Origin: Nostoc sp. NOS(2021)
GTDB taxonomy: Bacteria; Cyanobacteriota; Cyanobacteriia; Cyanobacteriales; Nostocaceae
Length of the DNA: 64,000 nt
Assembly (NCBI RefSeq): GCF_017115025.1
Contig: NZ_JABXKM010000218.1
Location: forward strand, 1 to 64,000
Reading direction: 5' to 3'
The notes beneath the pieces were generated by a model, which was not told where the DNA came from, searched no databases, and saw only the letters and a list, made by a program, of their open reading frames with translations. A program made the translations under genes and the position numbers. Below are positions 30,828 through 40,224 of the stretch, in pieces; within the stretch, counting starts at the first letter, position 1, and each line of letters begins with the position of its first letter.

Positions 30828-33179
30828 TTAAATGTAGATTTCAGACAATGTGCCAGCAAAGAAACGACTGAAACGATCAATTGCTTGCAGACGTTCCCCA
30901 ATGGTTTTAGTATTAATGACTTTCAGGGTGGTCATTTGCTTGATGAAATCTAAGGGCTGAATTTTGAGAATGCCTTGACCCAACACAGGATTATTTTCAC
31001 TGTCGCCAGTATAAACGGTGATATACAGCGTGGTGGTGTCAGACCAGATATCAAACCCTGGGTCATCGTGAATTTGCTTGAAACCTTTCAAGTAGTAGCT
31101 TTGCCCGCCTTCAGTAGTCATGTGTAAGCGATAACGCATTTGTCGGGTTTTGTCTTGGTCTTGTTCCACAACAAACAGACTGAAATCGCTATTAGTAACA
31201 GTTAGCGGTTCCGCAGCCAGAATGGGAGCTTTTACTATACCAACTATCTTGGCAGGGTGGTTGGGGTTGTTGAGTAGTTCTTCTAAGTCATCAGCAATAA
31301 CTGTCAAGGTAAACTCTAGGGGGGAGTTGCCTTCTTTGCCTTGCTCGAATCCACGCTGATAGTCTTTGTCTGTGACGGCTGTGGAAAAGTAGCCGCGCAT
31401 GGTTTCAGTAAATTGAATTCCGACTGTGGCTGGAGCAGTAGTAACATCTGTGGCTATGGGCAGGGTAGTGAAATCATAATTAATTGTCCAACCCCGGTCT
31501 TTGGCGATCAGGGCGCAGCAACGCTCGACTATAGCAGAAATTGTTAATAAAGGATTTACGCCTAATGTACGGGGAATTACTGAACCATCGGCAACATAAA
31601 GGTTTTCGTAGACCTTTGTTCCTTGGTTGCTGGCAAAGACTTGCCCTTTATGATTCACGACACCGTGTTCAGCGTCCTCTGCTAAAATGCAGCCACCCAA
31701 GGGATGGACTGTAATTAGGTCATGGTTAAAGAAATTACTCCAGATGGGGTTGGGAATTTGCGTCCCACCCAAGGCTTGAGTTGCTTCTGTGAGACGATTA
31801 TTCGCTCGTTGAAAAATGGGTTGACTCCCTACACCTTTCCATTTAATGCGGAGACGATCATTTTCTAAGTACATCTGCCCAGCCGCATCATCATGGGTCA
31901 TAACTAAGTAGGTCTGAGTATTGCGGACTGCACCAGTGTAAGCACCATGAGTCAAACTCTCGACTTCGCGGATCTTTTCTTCCATGCGATCGCTGATGCC
32001 AGAGTCAGTATCTTTGCCTAAAATTTGGGCAGCCACCGCAAATGTTTGGGGTAATATCCCAGCCAATCCACCGGGAAGTGAACCTTCTTCAATCACCAAG
32101 CCATTATCTAGCTGGGGCTGTTCTCGCATATCGATGATACCTGTGATACATGGCCCTACTGCTTCTTGTGTATTCGCTGGGCGATCGCCAAAACCAATAC
32201 CATTAATCACTTGCTCGGTATTATAACCAAAAGCTAGTACGTCACCATTACCTGTAAAGTTGTGTCCCAACTGCTTAGATACTGCTAAACCGGCTGCTTG
32301 AGAACGAAGCAAAATTTCTGTAGATCCCAATGTCCCAGCACCCAGGATAACAATATTGGCACTCACAAACATTGTGGGAGCGTTAAAGTCTTCTTGTCCA
32401 GCATTCAACAATTGGTAGTGAATAAGCCAGCGATTATCCTGGCGTTCGATTCGCTGCACCGAAACTTGCGTATAGATTTCTGCACCGTGGTTTTTAGCAT
32501 CAGGTAGGTAATTCATCAACACGGTATTTTTGGCTTTATGATTACAGCCTGAAACACAATCACCGCAGAGATTGCATTGTTTCTGTTCCACACCTACATG
32601 ATTCACCCCATCTTTGAATGTCACGTTGATCGGTGGGCGATAAAATTTTTCGTTCAAGTATTTAGACGACTTTTCTAAAGCCTGTAATTTTGGCAAAGGA
32701 GGAAAATCTTGGGGATATGGGGTAGGTTTAAGCATTTCCTCCGCACGACGATACCCCTCTGCCAATAAGGTATCTACATCATCACGCAAATCCTTGGGCC
32801 AGCGTGGATCTGCAAAGACACGAGGTTCAGCTTTTAATGACACATTGGCATTGACCAAAGATGTTCCACCTAGTCCACAACCAACGAATACGTTAATGTC
32901 TTTATTAAGATGAAAGTCGTACAAGCCTGTGCGCGAACCAAGACGCTTTTCAGGTAAATCTACCTGCATTTCTACCAGTGCTTTGGTTTCAGTATTAGGG
33001 TATTCACCCGCTTGAAATTCTTTGCCTCTTTCTAGCACACACACTTGCTGTCCAGCTCGTGCTAAACGCGACGCGGCAATACTAGCACCATAGCCAGAAC
33101 CAATAATCACAACCATATAATGATTTTTTAAATTTTCAATCGGGCTGGATAAACGAGTCATTATATCAATCCTTGACAA
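30828..33179 (-). CDS. GMC-type/cholesterol-oxidase-like FAD oxidoreductase with C-terminal accessory domain
   Basis: VVIIGSGYGASIAASRLARAGQQVCVLERG; VGCGLGGTSLVNANV; LYVADGSVIPRTLGVNPLLTISAIVERC. Confidence 0.9.
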   Translation of the reverse strand: MSRIDIMTRLSSPIENLKNHYMVVIIGSGYGASIAASRLARAGQQVCVLERGKEFQAGEYPNTETKALVEMQVDLPEKRLGSRTGLYDFHLNKDINVFVGCGLGGTSLVNANVSLKAEPRVFADPRWPKDLRDDVDTLLAEGYRRAEEMLKPTPYPQDFPPLPKLQALEKSSKYLNEKFYRPPINVTFKDGVNHVGVEQKQCNLCGDCVSGCNHKAKNTVLMNYLPDAKNHGAEIYTQVSVQRIERQDNRWLIHYQLLNAGQEDFNAPTMFVSANIVILGAGTLGSTEILLRSQAAGLAVSKQLGHNFTGNGDVLAFGYNTEQVINGIGFGDRPANTQEAVGPCITGIIDMREQPQLDNGLVIEEGSLPGGLAGILPQTFAVAAQILGKDTDSGISDRMEEKIREVESLTHGAYTGAVRNTQTYLVMTHDDAAGQMYLENDRLRIKWKGVGSQPIFQRANNRLTEATQALGGTQIPNPIWSNFFNHDLITVHPLGGCILAEDAEHGVVNHKGQVFASNQGTKVYENLYVADGSVIPRTLGVNPLLTISAIVERCCALIAKDRGWTINYDFTTLPIATDVTTAPATVGIQFTETMRGYFSTAVTDKDYQRGFEQGKEGNSPLEFTLTVIADDLEELLNNPNHPAKIVGIVKAPILAAEPLTVTNSDFSLFVVEQDQDKTRQMRYRLHMTTEGGQSYYLKGFKQIHDDPGFDIWSDTTTLYITVYTGDSENNPVLGQGILKIQPLDFIKQMTTLKVINTKTIGERLQAIDRFSRFFAGTLSEIYI

Positions 33180-33744
33180 TTATGAATATGAGAAACGTGG
33201 ATTTCAAAAATCAAATACTAGTCCTATAGCTCTTTTTTAAAGCTTAGATAAATTCCTCAAGCGCTGACAGTACCCCACAGGGTACTCTTGGGGACGCACC
33301 AGGGAGTTATGCTTTAAACACGAATAGCACTAAGGAATAAGAATTAAATAACATACAATTTATGTCTCTGGCTTACCTCACCCTCAATCCCTCTCCGATA
33401 TATTGGAGAGGGAAGCTAGATACAGGATGAAGTTTTGCATTTTATTTAATCCACGTTCCTAAGTACAAAATTTCATATCAAGTTTGGCAAATCACTTACG
33501 ATATGCCCGAAGGGCTTTATGCAACGAAGTGGAATGTTCGTCCTTGGCGTTCCCGTTGGCGCAGCCTCTCTAAGAGTTGGGTAGCGGATTGCCACGCTCC
33601 GCTCGCAATGACATAAGTATAAAGAGGCGAGTTGCAATCATCAGGGTAAGCTGGCGGAAACTAGAATTTAAGGGAATCGTTAGTAAAGCACAGTTAGGCT
33701 GTGTAAATCCAAATTACCAATCGCGGTAGAGTTTTTCTGCGTAG

Positions 33745-34047
33745 CTTTGGTTTCAAGAAGCAAACCAAAATCAGGGAAAGTATTTCCAACAGGGGAATTG
33801 GCAAGAAAATTTCACGTATCTGATCAAAATTTTAGAGCGGGGGATGGCGGAAGGTTGTTTCCGTCAGATCGATCCATTTCTCACCACCCTCCATATTATT
33901 GGCGTTTGTAATTTATACTTCAACGCTTACGAAAACATCAAGCATACTAGACCCGATTTGCAACTGTTGAGTCCAGAAATGATTGAGCAGCATACTCAAG
34001 CAGCAGTTAAATTTATTTTGGGTGGTATGCGACGTACTGGGGATTAG
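33745..34047 (+). pseudogene. 5'-truncated TetR-family regulator remnant
   Basis: Frame open from after a TAG at 33742: LWFQEANQNQGKYFQQGNWQENFTYLIKILERGMAEGCFRQIDPFLTTLHIIGVCNLYFNAYENI...; no helix-turn-helix part. Confidence 0.55.
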
Positions 34048-34338
34048 GGATTGAATATTGGGAAAACCCAATGACATCAGTGCGTCCCTACTTGTGGTGC
34101 GTTATATTATGTCCGCTTGATTACTTATTAAACCCGAAGAACCCCACCCCGCCAAAGCTGCGCTTTGTCTCCCCTCCCCGCCTGCGGGGAGGGGATTAAG
34201 GGGTCTCCTCAAGTGGAGCATCTGGCGTGTGGGGTGCAATGACTATGGAATCATAACTAATTACCCGGACATGATATTACACGCTAACGCACCTCAATTT
34301 ATCATAAAGATTAGAACATTATTGAGGCACTCAGGGCG

Positions 34339-35019
34339 ATGAACGTGAAACGCAAACCCAAATCAGCATTTGTTCAATCTTTTAGCGGCATGACACTGAG
34401 TATCATAACTGTAATTGGTCTATCACCATTAGTGTTAGCGGTTCCGGCAAAAGTTTCTTTGCATACGCCAGAACAGGATGCACAGAGACAACCACAAAAA
34501 CTAGCACAGTTTTCAGACACAAATACACCAGACCGATCGCAACTCCTGCAACAAGCCAATGCTTTATACAATCAGGGAGACTTGACAGGTGCAGAGGAAA
34601 ATTTACGCAAATTCATTAAAAAATCTCCAGAAGACGCTTTCGCACACTTTCAACTGGGAAACGTGCTTTTTCGGCAAAAGAAACCAGAAGAAGCAATTAG
34701 CTCTTATCGAGAAGCCATTGGCCTCCAGCCAAAATACGCTCTAGCTTACAATGCGATCGGTATGGTTTATGCTAGCCAAAGTAGCTGGCAAGAAGCCATT
34801 ACTGAATATCAAAAAGCTCTAGAAATTAATCCTAATTATGGCGAGGCGCTGACTAATTTTGCACTGGCATTGTGGCAAACAAATAAACGAGATGAGGCAC
34901 TATCTTCTCTAGAAAAAGCTTTAAATATTTTCAAAGCCCAGAATAGAGGTGAAAAAGTTAACCAAGTCGAACGAATCTTACGAGAGATCAAAACTGCTGA
35001 TCAGCCTAGTGTTTCATGA
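34339..35019 (+). CDS. TPR repeat protein, probably exported
   Basis: N-terminal hydrophobic segment; AYNAIGMVYASQSSWQEAITEYQKALEINPNYGEALTN. Confidence 0.88.
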   Translation: MNVKRKPKSAFVQSFSGMTLSIITVIGLSPLVLAVPAKVSLHTPEQDAQRQPQKLAQFSDTNTPDRSQLLQQANALYNQGDLTGAEENLRKFIKKSPEDAFAHFQLGNVLFRQKKPEEAISSYREAIGLQPKYALAYNAIGMVYASQSSWQEAITEYQKALEINPNYGEALTNFALALWQTNKRDEALSSLEKALNIFKAQNRGEKVNQVERILREIKTADQPSVS

Positions 35020-35187
35020 AAATCATATTATTCACAATAATTCGTAATTAAGTAGGCAGGCAGAATTAAATGTAATATGTCATTGCGTTCGCGTAGCGTC
35101 TCGTAGAGAGGAACGAAGCAATCGCAATGACAGTTCATATTATATTAAGTAAGTCAACTTAATTAAACATAAAATGCTTTCAGGCTC

Positions 35188-35318
35188 GTAGTAGCGCTTT
35201 AGCGCTCAGGACTTACGCAAGATGTGACCGAAAACCTTATTCTTGCGTAGCGGTAATTCATGAATTACCGCTACTGTCGTTATCTTTTGCGTAAGTCTTG
35301 GCGCTAAAGCGCTACTAC
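35188..35318. repeat. nested inverted repeat with perfect 28-bp palindrome at 35247-35274
   Basis: gtagtagcgctttagcgct-caggacttacgcaag ... GTAGCGGTAATTCATGAATTACCGCTAC ... ttgcgtaagtcttg-gcgctaaagcgctactac. Confidence 0.9.
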
Positions 35319-35632
35319 AAACGTTTTACTTTTTTTAGGTTGAACTACTTAGGACCAGCCCTTTCAAGGTGAACCTTTGTACTATGAGAAAATCATGTTT
35401 TTCAGCCGATTCTGGGATTTTGGCGATCGCTTACGCTTAATTTACAGTCCAAAAATCTGGGGTTTAAAGGATAGATTTTTTATTCAATTCCAGCCGATGG
35501 CTAAAATGCCGCAAAAACCGTGATAGTACATCTGCTCACCTTGAAAGGGCTAGTTCTATATATTTATTTATGCCTATCTAATTAGTTAGAAGTTAGCTTC
35601 GATTTTTAGTTAGCAAGAGTCATGGAAGAACG

Positions 35633-36277
35633 TTAGTTAAGTCCACCAAACAACGAATGAGCAAACAAAGCGGCTTGAGTGCGATCGCGTAAATTCAACC
35701 GACTCAGAATATTGGTAACATAATTCTTAACAGTGTTTTCTGAAAGAAACAGCGATTCGGCAATTTCCCGATTATTGGCTCCACAAGCAATTAACCGCAA
35801 TACATCTAATTCTCTGGGTGTGAGTTGCGCCAATTCTGGACGGGGTTCCACGGACGACACAGGTGCGGGAATAGGCATGAGTGCTTTCTCAAACAATCCC
35901 GGGCCAAGTAGGGTTTGTCCCTTGTAGACGGATCGAATTGCCAACATTAGTTCATCTGGTTCGGTGTCCTTGAGCAAATAGCCCTTTGCACCCAGCCGCA
36001 TCGCCTGGGAAACATACTCATCATCATCGAAGGTGGTGAGGACGAGAACCTTAATCTCAGGATAATCTTGAGCGATCGCCTTTGTGGCGGCAACTCCATC
36101 CATTACGGGCATTCGGATATCCATTAGCACAATATCGGGTTGCAGTGCAGCAATCTGTTCGAGTGCGCGTTGCCCATTCTCCGCCTCACCGATTACCTGC
36201 ATCTGGGCATTCGACTCAAGCATACTCTTAAGTCCCTGGCGAATCAGATGCTGATCGTCAACTAATAAAATCCGAAT
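35633..36277 (-). CDS. NarL/LuxR-type response regulator
   Basis: MIRILLVDDQHLIRQGLKSML; DIVLMDIRMPVMDG; LTPRELDVLRLIACGANNREIAESLFLSENTVKNYVTNIL. Confidence 0.95.
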   Translation of the reverse strand: MRILLVDDQHLIRQGLKSMLESNAQMQVIGEAENGQRALEQIAALQPDIVLMDIRMPVMDGVAATKAIAQDYPEIKVLVLTTFDDDEYVSQAMRLGAKGYLLKDTEPDELMLAIRSVYKGQTLLGPGLFEKALMPIPAPVSSVEPRPELAQLTPRELDVLRLIACGANNREIAESLFLSENTVKNYVTNILSRLNLRDRTQAALFAHSLFGGLN

Positions 36278-36282
36278 CATAG

Positions 36283-37647
36283 CTAAAACACCAACAGCTT
36301 TGATAGTGGCAAAGAAACAGAAATACAACAACCTATTCCTAGCTGACTGTGGAGATTCAACTGAGCGCCTAGTGCAACCGCCCGTTCTCGCATCCCTTGT
36401 AGCCCAAACCCGGTTGTATTTTGAGTGGGGTTAAACCCTTTTCCATTATCTTCGATTGACAGATGAATCATCCCAGCGTGAGCCATTAGTCCAACGGTGA
36501 CACTCGTTGCCTGAGCGTGTTTGCAAATATTTGTCAACGATTCTTGCACAATGCGGTAAAGGGCTGTGTTTACTTCTGTTGGTAAAGTCTGCGGTAGATC
36601 AATTTTACAGGACGGTTCAATACCTGTGGTTTGCTGAAAATCTGTCAGCAGCTTTTCAATGGCTGGTTTGAGAGATTGCCCTTGCAAAGGATTTGAACGC
36701 AAAACAGAAAGCGATCGCCGAATTTCCAGCAGCGCCTCAGCCCCCTGTTCCTTTGCCTGTTTGAGAAATGTCAATGCTTTATCATTATTTGATTGCCAGA
36801 ACAACAAAGTGTTATTAATCTGAATGGTTTGGGCGGCGAGAGTGTGTCCCAACCCATCATGAATTTCGCGGGCAATTCGGTTGCGTTCCTGCAAAGTTGC
36901 CTGATCTTCAATCCGTAGCGCATACTGGCACAGTTGTTGATTGATGATCTCTAATTGCTGATGGGCAATTTCTAATTGCTCTCGACTTTGGCGCTCTGCA
37001 AGCAGGGCATTAATTAACAATAAAGCGAATACTAACGTTAAGCTAAACAATAAGATATTACTTAATCGCCAATCCCAGGACATGGCGATCACCTTATCTC
37101 GCATAAAATTCTCAGGTGCAATCGGTCTTGACAAAAGCAGTGTTCCATAAGAAAGCAGAGATAAACCCAAGACAACCAACTGTCCCGATTGCTTAAATAT
37201 TAGACAACTCCGCATCACCAGTACCAGACACAGCAGGAAAACGGAGCGAGGAGATAAAATATGTTGAGTCGCTGGCAGCAAAATTAAAACGAATTCCAGG
37301 GCTGTATAAAGTAATTTTGTTTCCAGCTTGACCATTGGTAGTCTCAAGCCCATCAAGCTGAAAATTGCGATCGCGAGAACTCGTAGCAGCAACGACCAGG
37401 ACAACTGAAACGGTAGCAGAACTTCCATGAACACTGCCGTGGCTAATAACAACCACTCTAGGTAAAGTAACAGACGAAACGATGGGTAGGTCAAGCGAAG
37501 CATAGAACTGTTCCAACTCAATGGCCTTTGTAACAAAACCATAGGTATTTTCACAATTTTAGAGGGAAATAGTTGAATAAGTCGGGTATCTGGGCGCTGT
37601 GGATGATGCTGACTTTTCACCTTATCTGGAAAACCTCTCTTCTTCAT
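36283..37647 (-). CDS. NarX/DesK-type sensor histidine kinase (true start probably downstream of the ORF start)
   Basis: ERNRIAREIHDGLGHTLAAQ; SLTNICKHAQATSV; DNGKGFNP; GFGLQGMRERA. Confidence 0.93.
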   Translation of the reverse strand: MKKRGFPDKVKSQHHPQRPDTRLIQLFPSKIVKIPMVLLQRPLSWNSSMLRLTYPSFRLLLYLEWLLLATAVFMEVLLPFQLSWSLLLRVLAIAIFSLMGLRLPMVKLETKLLYTALEFVLILLPATQHILSPRSVFLLCLVLVMRSCLIFKQSGQLVVLGLSLLSYGTLLLSRPIAPENFMRDKVIAMSWDWRLSNILLFSLTLVFALLLINALLAERQSREQLEIAHQQLEIINQQLCQYALRIEDQATLQERNRIAREIHDGLGHTLAAQTIQINNTLLFWQSNNDKALTFLKQAKEQGAEALLEIRRSLSVLRSNPLQGQSLKPAIEKLLTDFQQTTGIEPSCKIDLPQTLPTEVNTALYRIVQESLTNICKHAQATSVTVGLMAHAGMIHLSIEDNGKGFNPTQNTTGFGLQGMRERAVALGAQLNLHSQLGIGCCISVSLPLSKLLVF

Positions 37648-37760
37648 CTCTCTCCTAAAAGGAGAGAGACTTTGAATTTTCCCCCTTAGAGTGTCGGGAA
37701 GGGGGTTAGGGGTTAGGTTAATCGTTAGCTTTTCCTTTTCCAGATGGCGTGAAAAGTCAG
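37609..37760. mobile_element. MITE-like element, 152 bp (copy 2 of the CTGACTTTTCA-TIR family)
   Basis: TIRs CTGACTTTTCACCTTATCTGGAAAA / TTTTCCAGATGGCGTGAAAAGTCAG; core shared with 12676-12822. Confidence 0.75.
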
Positions 37761-38041
37761 GTGAATGATGAAACTCTTCTTTCTATATAACGAATCTGTC
37801 TCTAGCATCGCTAGAGCCGTTCCGACTGATTAACTATTTCTAAATTAGGAAAAAAGTCACAATAACTTGAGTACTTTTTTACTGTCAGGTTAGGAATTCT
37901 AGCTCATGCACAAACCCATTCCAACTTCTAAGATTAATTGGTGTGAGTAAAGCAGTAACTTTTCAAACATCTTCTAAACAGTCATAAACCGAAATTGAGT
38001 CAGAACAGTTGTATTACATCCAACAAAAACAAGAGAAGTAA

Positions 38042-38419
38042 ATGATTAAAAAACAGATAATTCTACCAACCCTTCTACTTGCAAGTATCCTCATTGGAGG
38101 AATGACAGGTTGCACCAGTTCTAAGTCTCCAGATGTGTCTCAAGGGGATAACTCTGGCACAAAGGTATCAGATACGACAAACTCTCCGGCATCGAATACG
38201 CCGGAACGCGCCGAGAAGCGCGAAGCAGTTCGCAAGCAAGTTGAGGCAGTTCTGACCCCAGATCAGGTAAAGCAATTGTCAACGAAATTGCAAAATGGTG
38301 AAAAAATGCGTAAAGCAGTGTTCAGCCTGAATCTCACGGCTGACCAAAAGACTAAAATTCAGGATATTTTTAAGACTGCCTATCCCCACCGTAAAGGGCA
38401 ATCCCCAAATAATTCCTAG
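38042..38419 (+). CDS. lipoprotein with Spy/CpxP-like LTxxQ motifs
   Basis: Lipobox IGGMTGC; LTPDQ and LTADQ. Confidence 0.65.
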   Translation: MIKKQIILPTLLLASILIGGMTGCTSSKSPDVSQGDNSGTKVSDTTNSPASNTPERAEKREAVRKQVEAVLTPDQVKQLSTKLQNGEKMRKAVFSLNLTADQKTKIQDIFKTAYPHRKGQSPNNS

Positions 38420-38661
38420 TAGTTTTATCAAAACAGAATTCAGCAGGAAGGAGCCAGTGCGGTCTTCTCCCTTGGCGCTAGCGAGTCATCTCCCAAGGGG
38501 AGACGCCAAGGGCGAACGAGCGTCTGGGGTTTCCCCAAGTGGAGCAACTGGCGTTCAGTCGTCAGAATAAAGGCATGAATTATCTACGACTGAGGGTATT
38601 CAGTCCCCCACTGATTGTATTCTGTATTCTGAATTGTGTATTCTTCTTCAATAGTTAAACT

Positions 38662-39942
38662 ATGTTCAAGCAAAAATTGATCGTCAAGATAGAACTCGTT
38701 GTTATAGCAACAATCCTGGCAGGAACTAGTCTCTACACTTCAAAAGCTCTAGGTAAACCCCAACCTAGCCCTAAACAAATGGTGGATGAGGTGTGGCAAA
38801 TCCTCGATAAAAACTATGTTGATGTCAGCTTTAACCATCAAGATTGGAAAGCAATTCGACAGCAGTATATTAGCCGTTCCTATACTTCCAAGAAACAGGC
38901 TTATGGGGCGATTCAAGAAATGGTGGCTAAATTAGGCGATCGCTACACAGAATTTTTCGACCCCCAGGAATTTCAAGCCTTAAATAACGACCTTTCTGGC
39001 AACCTTAGTGGTGTCGGGCTGGAACTGGCACAGAATGAAAAAACCAAAGCCTTAACCGTTATTGCCCCGATTGAAGGAACGCCTGCTTTTAAAGCGGGTA
39101 TTTTGCCCGACGATGTAATTGTCCAGATTAACGGTCAAATAACTCAGGGAATGAAAATTGAGGATGCCGTTAAGCGGATTCTCGGCCCAGTGGGAACCAA
39201 GGTAGTACTCACGATTCAACGGGGTAGCCAATCGCAAACTTTCAAACTTACCCGCGCAAATATTGCGATCCATCCTGTAACTTACAACACGCAAACAACG
39301 GCAGTGGGTAAGATTGGTTACATCCGTTTGCCAGAGTTTACGCAAACTGCGGCAGCAGAGATGCATCGGGCAATTCAAGCATTAGAAAAACAGCAGGTGC
39401 AGGGCTACGTTTTGGATCTGCGTTCCGATCCAGGTGGACTGCTGGATGCGAGTTTGCAAATTGCCAGTATGTGGTTGAAGCAAGGGGCGATCGTGTCTTT
39501 GGTAAATCGAGACCAAGTTAAAGATAGCTACAATGCGTCGGGACATCCTCTCACCGACAAACCCTTAGTAATACTGGTCGATAAGGGATCTGCTAGCGCC
39601 AGCGAAATTCTGTCGGGAGCGCTGCAAGATGACAATCGCGCCAGGTTAGTAGGGACTCGCACCTTTGGTAAAGGTTTAGTTCAATCCGTAGAGCCACTGG
39701 AGGATGGTTCGGCGCTGAAACTAACGATCGCCAAATACTACACACCGAAAGGTCGAGATATCAATCATGTCGGCATTGCACCAGATATTACCGTGGAGTT
39801 AACCGAGGCACAACAGAAAGCATTAGTGCAAAACCGAACCTTGGGGACACCAGCTGATCCTCAGTATGCTAGCGCCGTTGCTGATTTGAGCAAATTGATT
39901 CAGTCCGGGGCCAATCATGTAAGTTTACAGCGTGGCCAATAA
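38662..39942 (+). CDS. S41 family C-terminal processing peptidase
   Basis: PDZ GVGLELAQNEKTKALTVIAPIEGTPAFKAGI; DKGSASASEILSGALQDDNRARLVGTRTFGKGLVQ. Confidence 0.94.
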   Translation: MFKQKLIVKIELVVIATILAGTSLYTSKALGKPQPSPKQMVDEVWQILDKNYVDVSFNHQDWKAIRQQYISRSYTSKKQAYGAIQEMVAKLGDRYTEFFDPQEFQALNNDLSGNLSGVGLELAQNEKTKALTVIAPIEGTPAFKAGILPDDVIVQINGQITQGMKIEDAVKRILGPVGTKVVLTIQRGSQSQTFKLTRANIAIHPVTYNTQTTAVGKIGYIRLPEFTQTAAAEMHRAIQALEKQQVQGYVLDLRSDPGGLLDASLQIASMWLKQGAIVSLVNRDQVKDSYNASGHPLTDKPLVILVDKGSASASEILSGALQDDNRARLVGTRTFGKGLVQSVEPLEDGSALKLTIAKYYTPKGRDINHVGIAPDITVELTEAQQKALVQNRTLGTPADPQYASAVADLSKLIQSGANHVSLQRGQ

Positions 39943-40139
39943 ATATACGGTTACTTTTGACAATATCTAGTATCGTCAACAAGTCATGATAATTCGTAAT
40001 GACGCTCGGTCTTCGCTACCGCTACGCTAACGTAATTCGTAATTATTAACCGACGCATAAATGCAGGTGGCTCTGAATAAGGAATCAAATTTATTTTTTT
40101 TCATGAATAAATTGATTTGCTCTGTACCCTCAATTAATT

Positions 40140-40199
40140 AAGAATTCATAATTAATTAATTCTTAATTACGAATTACGAATTACGAATTACGAATTACT
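40140..40199. repeat. heptanucleotide STRR (ACGAATT)n
   Basis: attacgaattacgaattacgaattacgaattac. Confidence 0.85.
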
Positions 40200-40224
40200 A
40201 GGTCAGGAACTGTATATTTCAATC

